Assembly (NCBI GenBank): GCA_016293065.1
Contig: JAEDEY010000109.1
Coordinates: 1 to 5,892 of the forward strand
Direction: 5' to 3'
DNA length: 5,892 nucleotides
Source of the DNA: Bacteroidales bacterium
Lineage (GTDB): Bacteria > Bacteroidota > Bacteroidia > Bacteroidales > UBA3663
Below, piece by piece: positions 1-5,752 of the stretch; position 1 is the first letter of the stretch; every line of letters begins with the position of its first letter. The notes beneath the pieces were generated by a model, which was given only the letters and a program-made list of their open reading frames with translations, had not been told where the DNA came from and ran no database searches. The position numbers and the translations under genes were made by a program.

Positions 1-25
1 TAAGGAACTCGGTCTCCGTCGATAA
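1..25 (+). CDS. rpsO: C-terminal end of 30S ribosomal protein S15 (partial)
   Basis: Only the last seven codons and a TAA stop (23-25) are inside the window, after one base of a split codon. They read KELGLRR. Bacterial S15 proteins characteristically end in this way; the E. coli protein ends in LGLRR, and Bacteroidetes S15 proteins, as I recall them, end in a very similar string. S15 binds 16S rRNA in the platform of the small subunit. A strong terminator begins 31 nt after the stop, as expected at the end of a highly expressed gene. The call rests on seven residues. The alternative is a different gene read in the frame that stops at 48-50, whose tail (ending LTSIK) I do not recognise. Confidence 0.6.
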
Positions 26-56
26 GAAGGTGCTCACTTCCATCAAGTGAAAAAAT

Positions 57-89
57 AAGGTGTATAGATTCGCTCTATGCACCTTTTTT
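57..89 (+). terminator. Intrinsic terminator downstream of the rpsO-like gene
   Basis: An 11-bp stem pairs AAGGTGTATAG (57-67) with CTATGCACCTT (75-85) around a 7-nt loop (68-74). It contains one G-T wobble (63/79). A run of six T (84-89) follows directly, and A-rich sequence on the 5' side (51-55) could extend the helix. It should end transcription of the upstream gene and isolate the transporter locus, which therefore needs its own promoter. Confidence 0.88.
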
Positions 90-156
90 CTCATTCCTAT
101 TGTCCAACATCTTACAATTTTTCAAGCTGGTATATATTTCTCTCTTCATAGTCATT

Positions 157-205
157 ACATTATTATGAGGGATTATTCGCAAATAATTCACACTATTATG
201 AGGGA
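157..205. repeat. Direct repeat of 16 bp, period 33 bp
   Basis: The sequence ACATTATTATGAGGGA (157-172) recurs as ACACTATTATGAGGGA (190-205), with 15 of 16 positions identical. The copies start exactly 33 bp apart, about three helical turns, so both would face the same side of the DNA. Between them lies a small A+T hairpin (172-177 paired with 182-187). The repeats lie about 200-250 bp upstream of the predicted transcription start of the TolC gene. They could be an operator for a dimeric or cooperative regulator, or the remains of a dispersed intergenic repeat; the sequence alone does not decide. Confidence 0.6.
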
Positions 206-236
206 ATCGCCCAATTTTTCGAAGTTTTTCCCTAAT

Positions 237-252
237 TGGTCGAATATGACCA
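237..252. promoter_or_regulatory. Inverted repeat TGGTC-N6-GACCA, possible operator
   Basis: TGGTC (237-241) and GACCA (248-252) form a perfect 5-bp inverted repeat around GAATAT. A second, overlapping inverted repeat pairs CCAATT (211-216) with AATTGG (234-239). Neither is followed by a T-run, so they are unlikely to be terminators. A binding site is possible, but short inverted repeats arise often by chance in this kind of DNA. Confidence 0.3.
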
Positions 253-317
253 GCTGTCTTGCTCCTTGCATGAGCTTTGTGATGTCCCAAGGATTTGTGA
301 AAAAGAAATACAATGCC

Positions 318-336
318 GTGTCAAAAAAATGGACAC
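318..336. promoter_or_regulatory. Palindromic operator, GTGTC-N9-GACAC, copy 1
   Basis: GTGTC (318-322) and GACAC (332-336) are inverted around AAAAAAATG. A near-identical palindrome lies before the permease gene at 3191-3209. In both places the right arm is followed 58-59 nt later by the -7 element of a Bacteroidetes-type promoter, so the centre sits about 81 bp before the predicted start of transcription. The conserved arms and spacing argue for a shared regulator binding site. The TGTC...GACA arms resemble the TGTC-N10-GACA site reported for the NtrC-family regulator GlrR, with one base less between the arms; that link is inference. Confidence 0.68.
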
Positions 337-366
337 TTTTGGATGCAAAAAGTCGATTTATGGCTA

Positions 367-402
367 TTTGTGGCCTATGAATATAATAATGACTCATCTT
401 TG
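367..402 (+). promoter_or_regulatory. Predicted promoter of the TolC-adaptor unit
   Basis: CATCTTTG (395-402) matches the Bacteroidetes -7 consensus TAnnTTTG except at the first base. TTTG (367-370) can serve as the -33 element, but the 24-nt gap is a few bases longer than usual, which fits a promoter that needs an activator. Transcription would start near 408-410, leaving a leader of only about 12-14 nt before the TolC start codon. The -7 region and the sequence just after it (CTTTGCAGCACC) resemble the promoter at 3243-3276. Confidence 0.55.
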
Positions 403-421
403 CAGCACCAATACAAATGAA

Positions 422-1888
422 ATGAAAAAGATTGTACTCATAGCCCTTGGTGTCGCAGCGATGTTCAGCAGCATTGCACAAGAGACTCTGCAACTCTCGC
501 TGGAACAAACCATCCAGATGGCGCAGCAACAATCTCCTGTGGCGGTGGCGGCACAGCATAGCTTGCAGAGTGCTTATTGGACTTATCGGTATTATCTGGC
601 TAACTACAAGCCATCGGTGACACTGACCACTTCGCCGGAGTTTAACCGTGGCATTGAGCGTGTCATACAACCCGATGGCACCAATAGTTTTGTGCACGTG
701 AGTCAGGTGAACAGTGACGTGTCGCTACAGATCACACAGAATATTCCGCTGACGGGTGGTAGCCTCTTTATCAACAGTTCGTTGATGCGTAATGACCAGA
801 TTGAGGGCGACGGACAGACCTCCTATCGCTCACAACCCATTACCATTGGTTATCAGCAGAGCCTGCTGGGTTACAATGAGTTGAAGTGGAATCGTCGCAT
901 CGAACCACTGCGTTGGCAGGAAGCTCAGAAGCAATACAACGAGACGATGGAGCTGGTAGCTTCGCAGGCAAGTCTCTATTTCTTCGAGCTGGCAACGGCA
1001 CAGACGAATGTGGACATTGCGCGCAGTAACTTAGCATCGGCCGACACGCTCTGTCGCTATGCCGAGGGTCGGTACAACATCGGCACTATCACCGAAAACG
1101 AGATGCTGCAACTGCAATTAAATAAATTGCGCGAAGAAACCAACCTGCTGGATGCGGATGTTAGCCTGCAAGCTGCGGCAGAGGCTTTGCGGAACTTCCT
1201 GAATCTCCCAGTTTCCACACAGCTTTCTGTTATAACCGATGACAAGGTGCCACAAATGGAAGTTCCTCTGGCCGAAGCGCTGGAACTGGCGTTGCGAAAC
1301 AGTCCTGATCCTGATTATTATAAGAGGGCACAACTGGAGAGCCGGCAGAATCTGGCATACACCCGGGCGAATACTGGATTGAAGGCCAACCTCTATCTGC
1401 AATTCGGATTGTCTCAGACAGGTCAGGAACTACACGATGCCTATCGCAATCCTACAGATATGCAATATGCTTCGGTCTCTGTCTCTATCCCCATTTTGGA
1501 TTGGGGACGCGGAAAAGGCCGCAGACGTGTTGCTCAATCGAATGTCGATCTGGCCGATATCCATGCTGAACAGGGAATGAAGAGCTTTGAGCAGAATGTC
1601 ACCCGGATGGTACAACAGTTCAACCTGCAATCACGCCGCGTGGCGGTAGCCAGCCAAGCCGACAAGACTGCAGAACGACGTTATGAAGTCGCACGAAGGC
1701 TCTACGTCTTAGGCAAAAGCACCATCCTCGACCTCAATAGCGCCATCAGCGAAAAAGACTCGGCTAGACGCAGCTACATACAGAGCCTCTCGACTTACTG
1801 GTCGCTCTATTATGGACTTCGCTCTATGACAGGATATGATTTCTCACTCAATGTTCCAATTACATGGGCTTTGCCAAATAATCTTTAA
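422..1888 (+). CDS. TolC-family outer-membrane efflux protein
   Basis: This 488-residue protein should form the outer-membrane channel of a tripartite exporter, as a trimer of beta-barrel plus periplasmic helices. The ATG at 422 was chosen because it gives a clear signal peptide (MKKIVLIALGVAAMFSSIAQ, cleavage near residues 19-21, no lipobox cysteine); upstream in-frame starts would run through the promoter. Two outer-membrane efflux repeats are visible. The first begins near residue 25 (LSLEQTIQMAQ), the second near 281 (VPLAEALELAL). Typical family marks include RYNIGTITENEMLQLQL near 221-237, PILDWGRGKGR around 357-367, and a C-terminal helix with LYVLGKSTILDLNSA ending in a YYGLRSMTGYDF stretch. 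The length is normal for the family. The adaptor gene starts 5 nt after its stop, so the two are almost certainly co-transcribed and probably translationally coupled. The substrate is unknown. Confidence 0.93.
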   Translation: MKKIVLIALGVAAMFSSIAQETLQLSLEQTIQMAQQQSPVAVAAQHSLQSAYWTYRYYLANYKPSVTLTTSPEFNRGIERVIQPDGTNSFVHVSQVNSDVSLQITQNIPLTGGSLFINSSLMRNDQIEGDGQTSYRSQPITIGYQQSLLGYNELKWNRRIEPLRWQEAQKQYNETMELVASQASLYFFELATAQTNVDIARSNLASADTLCRYAEGRYNIGTITENEMLQLQLNKLREETNLLDADVSLQAAAEALRNFLNLPVSTQLSVITDDKVPQMEVPLAEALELALRNSPDPDYYKRAQLESRQNLAYTRANTGLKANLYLQFGLSQTGQELHDAYRNPTDMQYASVSVSIPILDWGRGKGRRRVAQSNVDLADIHAEQGMKSFEQNVTRMVQQFNLQSRRVAVASQADKTAERRYEVARRLYVLGKSTILDLNSAISEKDSARRSYIQSLSTYWSLYYGLRSMTGYDFSLNVPITWALPNNL

Positions 1889-1893
1889 GTACT

Positions 1894-3144
1894 ATGGATA
1901 GAATGTTAGAACAGAAAGCTTGGTACTTTCGCTATAAATATTATATAATGTGTGGTGTGGCTGTCCTCGCACTCATCATTTACGCCGTGTCGCTCTCCTT
2001 AGGTCCTTCACGTCTGCGCATCGACGAAGATGAGGTAAAGATCGGAGAAGCCAAGACGGCACCTTTCCTCGAATACGTCGATGTGGAAGGTCTTGTACAG
2101 CCGATTCGCACGCTGAGGGTCAATACCCGTGAGTCGGGCAGCGTGCTCCGTATTCTGGCAGAGGATGGTCAGACGATTCGTCAGGGTGATACTATCTTGG
2201 TATTGAGCAATCCGGAACTGGAGCGTGCCATCGAGGATCAGCGCGATGACCTGGCTCGTCAGCATACGGCCTACGAGGAGCAGAAGATCGAGCAGGAGAA
2301 GCTTCGTCTGCAGCTCCAGAAACAGGCGTTGCAGACACGCTATGAGAAGCAGCGGCTCGACAAGAACATCGTCCTCGACCGAGAGGAGCACAGCATGGGC
2401 ATCAAGAGCAAGGCGCAGCTGGAAGTGGCTGAGGATGAATATCGATATCAGCAGCAGCGAACTGAGCTCGACATGCTCTCGCTCCGCAACGACTCGGCTT
2501 CGGCCGTGCTCCGTGGCCAGATCATGGCGCGTGACATGGAGCGCGAACAGAAGAAGTACCGTCGCTCGTGTGACCGACTGGAGGATCTCGTCGTGCTGGC
2601 TCCCTGCGATGGTCAGCTCAGCTACATCTCTGCCACCCTCGGTCAGCGCGTCGGTGCTGGCGAACAGATAGCCGAGATCAAAGTCCTTACGGATTATAAG
2701 GTACATGCTTCGCTCAACGAATATTATATTGACCGCATAGCCTCGGGCCTTCCTGCCAACATCAAGTATCAAGGCGAGCAGTTCCCATTGCACATCACTA
2801 AGGTTGTACCTGAGGTTCGCAACCGCTCGTTCGACGTTGATCTCGTCTTTGAGCAAGAACGTCCATCGAACATCCGCGTCGGCAAGTCCTATCGCGTGCA
2901 GATCGAGCTCGGTAAGGCCGAAGAGGCACTCGTCATCCCTCGTGGTGACTTCTACCAGAGCACCGGTGGCCAATGGATCTATAAGCTCGATGCTTCTGGC
3001 AAGAAAGCCATCAAGACTCCTATCAGCATTGGCCGTCAGAACCCATCGCAATACGAGATCATCGAAGGTCTCAGCGCTGGCGACCGCGTAATCACGACGG
3101 GGTATGAGAAGCTGGGAGATACGGAGGTGGTGATATTAAAGTAA
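1894..3144 (+). CDS. HlyD/MacA-type periplasmic adaptor subunit
   Basis: This 416-residue membrane-fusion protein should link the inner-membrane ABC permease to the TolC-like channel. It has a short cytoplasmic N-terminus and one membrane anchor (about residues 16-36). The first lipoyl half follows (about 70-105, with VLRILAEDGQTIRQGDTILVLSNPEL). A long charged coiled-coil hairpin rich in Glu, Gln, Arg and Leu covers about 106-228. The second lipoyl half is at about 232-262 (LAPCDGQLSYI, then GQRVGAGEQIAEI). The beta-barrel domain is at about 267-339 and the membrane-proximal domain at about 340-416, ending GDRVITTGYEKLGDTEVVILK-like. The ATG at 1894 is 5 nt after the TolC stop; an in-frame ATG at 1903 is an alternative. 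The domain order is that of adaptors for MacB-type ABC exporters. No lipid-attachment cysteine is seen, so anchoring is by the transmembrane helix. Confidence 0.93.
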   Translation: MDRMLEQKAWYFRYKYYIMCGVAVLALIIYAVSLSLGPSRLRIDEDEVKIGEAKTAPFLEYVDVEGLVQPIRTLRVNTRESGSVLRILAEDGQTIRQGDTILVLSNPELERAIEDQRDDLARQHTAYEEQKIEQEKLRLQLQKQALQTRYEKQRLDKNIVLDREEHSMGIKSKAQLEVAEDEYRYQQQRTELDMLSLRNDSASAVLRGQIMARDMEREQKKYRRSCDRLEDLVVLAPCDGQLSYISATLGQRVGAGEQIAEIKVLTDYKVHASLNEYYIDRIASGLPANIKYQGEQFPLHITKVVPEVRNRSFDVDLVFEQERPSNIRVGKSYRVQIELGKAEEALVIPRGDFYQSTGGQWIYKLDASGKKAIKTPISIGRQNPSQYEIIEGLSAGDRVITTGYEKLGDTEVVILK

Positions 3145-3160
3145 AAAGGAAAAGGGAAAA
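3143..3160 (+). other. Polypurine tract after the adaptor stop codon
   Basis: Eighteen consecutive purines (blocks of four to five A separated by GG and GGG) overlap the adaptor stop and begin the 160-nt gap before the permease gene. There is no stem followed by a T-run here, so I see no intrinsic terminator for the TolC-adaptor transcript; read-through into the permease gene is possible. The function is unknown, and simple composition bias is an adequate explanation. Confidence 0.4.
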
Positions 3161-3187
3161 TAAAGAAATGACAGGATGAGCTAATTT

Positions 3188-3212
3188 AAAGTGTCAAATT
3201 TTTGGACACTTT
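3188..3212. promoter_or_regulatory. Palindromic operator, GTGTC-N9-GACAC, copy 2
   Basis: AAAGTGTC (3188-3195) and GACACTTT (3205-3212) form 8-bp perfect arms, and the inner spacer AAATTTTTG continues the dyad with a single mismatch. The core (3191-3209) shares arms and spacer length with copy 1 at 318-336 and precedes its promoter by nearly the same distance. This copy is the more symmetric of the two. The absence of a T-run after it and its position 59 nt before a -7 element argue for a protein binding site rather than a terminator. Confidence 0.7.
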
Positions 3213-3242
3213 GAGCCTTAAAATATGCTTTTTGCACTTTCC

Positions 3243-3276
3243 TTGCCTGATAATAATATATAATGTGTTATCTTTG
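3243..3276 (+). promoter_or_regulatory. Predicted internal promoter for the permease-ATPase unit
   Basis: TATCTTTG (3269-3276) is a perfect match to the Bacteroidetes -7 consensus TAnnTTTG. TTG (3243-3245) is the likeliest -33 element, 23 nt upstream, slightly longer than usual and like the spacing in the promoter before the TolC gene. Transcription would begin near 3282, giving an A-rich leader of roughly 22 nt before the ATG at 3305. The strong -7 element lies across the ATG at 3263, which is why that codon was rejected as the permease start. Confidence 0.65.
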
Positions 3277-3304
3277 CACCACGAAAACAAAACAATCAGT
3301 TTTT

Positions 3305-5704
3305 ATGCTCAAGCATTATATAACTTTAGCCTTCCGCAACCTGCAGCGCAACAAGTTCCAGTCGCTGTTCTCCATCGTAGGCCTTGCCGTCGCGTTCTTC
3401 TGCTTCGGTCTGTTCGCCTACTTTGTGCATGCGCTGACCTCTCCTGACGAGTGGGCCGCCAATCATGATCGCATGGTTTATCTCACCAGCTCAGACTACT
3501 TGCGTAATACATTGGACATGAATGCGGAGGAACTGGAGCTTATCAAGAACCTCCCAGAGGTAGAATCTATCTGCCAGTTGATGGACGAACAGTACGCCTA
3601 CTTCATATATGGAGAAGATTACCGCGATTTGCGCACCCATACCATCACGGCAGATACAACGTTCCACCACATGTTCAATCCAAGGCTCATTGCTGGTTCG
3701 TGGAACGATGTCCTTCAGTCAGAAAATAGCTTCGCGATGTGCGAGAGCTGCGCCAAGCGCTGTTTTGGCTCGGCCGAAGAAGCCATCGGTCAGTCGTTGC
3801 TCAGCAGCGGGTTCAACTACACCGTTCGTGCCGTAGTCGAAGATCTCCCCCAGAACAATACGATTGCCTTTATGTACAATATTGGCGGATATTTGTTCAA
3901 CGATATCAAACAAAGAAACCTCTGGGGAACGTATTACGTTATGGCCAAAGAGGGGTACAGCCGCGAGCAGCTGAAAACTGCTATCAATCAGTTAGGGCTC
4001 TCACACTCCACGGATTATTTTCATGGCGAAGTGATCAAAGCCTCCAAGCCTGCCGTCATCACTCCACTCTGCGAGGAAGCCATGGGTGGCAAGGCTGGTC
4101 TCTGGTTTGGTTTTTCCCTTGTCTCGCTCATCATCATGCTGCCAGGCTTGCTGATCCTGCTTTCGGCGCTCAGCAACTTCTTCCATCTGTTACTCAGCAA
4201 TATTATGATGCGCCGCAGGGAGTATGTACTCCGTCGTGCACATGGTGCTCACACGTGGCATCTCTGGCTCATGGTCAGCACACAGGTAGTCATCACTATG
4301 TTTCTGGTGGGTCTTGCCTCACTCCTCATCGTTGATATTGTGGCTCCGTTGCTTCAGTTCAACGTGAACAGCAACCTCATCACCTTTGATACACATCTGA
4401 TGCTTGTGCAGGATCTGGAGCACATCGCCATCCTGCTCGTCATCGGTCTTGTGGTAGCATGGCTGGCCGTGGCTCGCATCCGTCGCGACTCTTTGCAGGA
4501 GGCCATGAAAACCTCAACAGGTGCTCGTCCGAGCCGCCATATTCTGCGCAACATCCTGCTATGCTGGCAGCTGGTAGTTGGCTGTTTCTTCATAACTATT
4601 CTGGCTGCTGTCTATCTGCAGCTGGGGCAGAACCAGCAATCTACCTTGCCACAATTCACAAAGTCTGACAAAGAGAACATCCTGCTATTCGTAATCTCTC
4701 GCGGAGAAAACGACGAGTTCGGGAGTGCACTCGATGCCGAGCTTAATGCTTCGCCCGATGTCGAGCGTTTCGCCACAAGTAGCAATTACACTCCATTCAT
4801 GGGTGGTTGGAAAGAGTATATTATCGACGAGCGAGGCGATACACTCATGATTTCGTTTGTGCATATGAATCAGCAGCAGTTCGAATTCCTCAGTATCCCT
4901 TTGCTCTCCGGTGAATGGGCTCGCCAAGAAGACGAAGCAGTGGCAGATCCAGACTTCCTTAAGCGTTATCATCTTGAATTAGGGGATCAGATTTCTGTAA
5001 TGTTTCATTATTTCCAGTATAACGATCAGGGAGCACAAGAGGAGGTTTATCAAGACCACACCTATAGGATCACAGGTGTCGTAGATTGCCGCATGTCCGA
5101 CTTCAATCATAATGTGACAGGGGGCTTGGACCCTGATCCTGGAATCTTCGTATTTAGTCCGAATAATAGTATTTACTGGGTCAAGTGCCGCCCTGGCACG
5201 GTTGAGAAAGTCAAGCAGTTATCTAAAGATGCTCTTGACAAGGCTGGCCTCCGCATGGATATGAACTTCGATACGCTCAAACACAATATCGACCGACAGT
5301 TTGAAGGCATCACACAATTCATCCCTATCTTTTGGCTTTTCTGTTTCATTGCATTGGCCATTGCGCTGCTGGGTATCTATTCTGCCATCACGGTCGATAC
5401 TACCTACCGACGCAAGGAGATGGCCATTCGTAAGATCAATGGAGCCAAGTCGCGTCACATAGCTACGCTTTTTGCTCGCCTCTATATCCGCCTGCTTGTC
5501 ATTGCTGCAGCCATTGCCTTCCCTCTGGCATACCTCTTGATCGATGGAATAGTAACTTCGAACTTCCTGACGACATTCAATCACGGCTTCGGCTTCTACC
5601 TGGGTATCTTCCTGCTTGTTGCCGCGTTTGTGGCAATGACGGTGAGTGTGCAGATCTGGCGAATCTCGCGCATCGAGCCGGCAAGCGTGGTGAAGAGCGA
5701 ATAG
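3305..5704 (+). CDS. FtsX/MacB-type ABC transporter permease, two fused halves
   Basis: This 799-residue inner-membrane protein has two FtsX-like halves. Half one has TM1 (about 21-41), a large periplasmic domain (about 42-265), TM2-TM4 (about 269-297, 321-346, 374-390). Half two has TM5 (about 418-437), a second periplasmic domain (about 438-670), TM6-TM8 (about 674-697, 728-745, 764-784). Each half has a cytoplasmic coupling segment after its second helix: RRREYVLRRAHGAHTWHL (303-320) and RRKEMAIRKINGAKSRHI (702-719). These are expected to contact the ATPase. The C-terminus RISRIEPASVVKSE is typical of the family. The start at 3305 yields the usual MLKHYITLAFRNLQRNKF opening. MacB itself has a single four-helix half fused to an ATPase; here two halves are fused and the ATPase is separate, a common Bacteroidetes arrangement. 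An unusual CxxCx3C cluster (146, 149, 153) lies in the first periplasmic domain. The substrate is unknown. Confidence 0.93.
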   Translation: MLKHYITLAFRNLQRNKFQSLFSIVGLAVAFFCFGLFAYFVHALTSPDEWAANHDRMVYLTSSDYLRNTLDMNAEELELIKNLPEVESICQLMDEQYAYFIYGEDYRDLRTHTITADTTFHHMFNPRLIAGSWNDVLQSENSFAMCESCAKRCFGSAEEAIGQSLLSSGFNYTVRAVVEDLPQNNTIAFMYNIGGYLFNDIKQRNLWGTYYVMAKEGYSREQLKTAINQLGLSHSTDYFHGEVIKASKPAVITPLCEEAMGGKAGLWFGFSLVSLIIMLPGLLILLSALSNFFHLLLSNIMMRRREYVLRRAHGAHTWHLWLMVSTQVVITMFLVGLASLLIVDIVAPLLQFNVNSNLITFDTHLMLVQDLEHIAILLVIGLVVAWLAVARIRRDSLQEAMKTSTGARPSRHILRNILLCWQLVVGCFFITILAAVYLQLGQNQQSTLPQFTKSDKENILLFVISRGENDEFGSALDAELNASPDVERFATSSNYTPFMGGWKEYIIDERGDTLMISFVHMNQQQFEFLSIPLLSGEWARQEDEAVADPDFLKRYHLELGDQISVMFHYFQYNDQGAQEEVYQDHTYRITGVVDCRMSDFNHNVTGGLDPDPGIFVFSPNNSIYWVKCRPGTVEKVKQLSKDALDKAGLRMDMNFDTLKHNIDRQFEGITQFIPIFWLFCFIALAIALLGIYSAITVDTTYRRKEMAIRKINGAKSRHIATLFARLYIRLLVIAAAIAFPLAYLLIDGIVTSNFLTTFNHGFGFYLGIFLLVAAFVAMTVSVQIWRISRIEPASVVKSE

Positions 5705-5713
5705 CGCGCAGCT

Positions 5714-5748
5714 AATTATCAATTATGAATTATTAATTATGAATTAAA
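5714..5748. repeat. Tandem heptamer repeat AATTATN, five units
   Basis: Five consecutive 7-bp units lie between the permease and ATPase genes: AATTATC, AATTATG, AATTATT, AATTATG and a degenerate AATTAAA. The array contains a perfect A+T-only dyad, TTAATT-ATG-AATTAA (5733-5747), but no G+C-rich stem with T-run, so it is not a convincing terminator. It ends 4 nt before the ATPase start codon. Changes in copy number would move the ATPase start relative to upstream sequence by 7 nt per unit. Two ATGs inside the array (5725, 5739) are out of frame with the ATPase and meet stops within a few codons. Confidence 0.8.
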
Positions 5749-5752
5749 TACT

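Larger units (their letters stand above)
90..421 (+). other. Non-coding regulatory region upstream of the transporter genes
   Basis: These 332 nt contain no convincing gene. The open frames crossing them have no family resemblance and run through the promoter elements or antisense to the TolC gene. The region is A+T-rich in its first half. It carries, in order, a 16-bp direct repeat with 33-bp spacing (157-205), a 5-bp inverted repeat (237-252), a 19-bp palindrome (318-336) and a Bacteroidetes-type promoter (367-402). The dense arrangement suggests regulated rather than constitutive expression of the downstream genes. Confidence 0.7.

Noticed and set aside
3..50. Alternative upstream gene tail ending at TGA 48-50
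   Set aside because: Its 15 residues match nothing I recognise, whereas the frame ending at 25 reads like the S15 terminus.
60..380. A 106-codon plus-strand open frame covering the upstream intergenic region
   Set aside because: It begins inside the terminator stem, crosses the palindrome and promoter elements, and its translation resembles no protein family.
236..421. Longer TolC-family start at 236
   Set aside because: The additional 62 residues would be encoded across the palindrome and the -7 element and would bury the signal peptide; the ATG at 422 gives a standard exported protein.
417..425. Minimal upstream reading frame ATG-AAA-TGA overlapping the TolC start codon
   Set aside because: It is suggestive of start-stop coupling, but the predicted leader is only about a dozen nucleotides and such strings are common in A-rich leaders.
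188..697. A 169-codon minus-strand open frame across the promoter region and the start of the TolC gene
   Set aside because: It is antisense to the signal peptide and first repeat of a well-supported gene and has no recognisable domain.
2008..3051. A 347-codon open frame antisense to the adaptor gene
   Set aside because: It lies entirely opposite a clear HlyD-type gene, its product is a low-complexity Leu/Arg-rich string with no domain, and it follows from codon bias in the sense gene.
3188..3212. Reading the second palindrome as a terminator of the adaptor transcript
   Set aside because: The stem is A+T-rich with only a TTT after it, the dyad is close to continuous rather than a stem and loop, and the same element lies before the TolC gene, where termination makes no sense.
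3263..3304. Permease start at ATG 3263
   Set aside because: This codon overlaps the promoter region just before TATCTTTG, and the 14 added residues are not family-like; ATG 3305 gives the usual FtsX-type opening.
3739..4335. A 198-codon plus-strand frame inside the permease gene
   Set aside because: It is an out-of-frame shadow of the permease, whose own frame shows continuous membrane and periplasmic family features.
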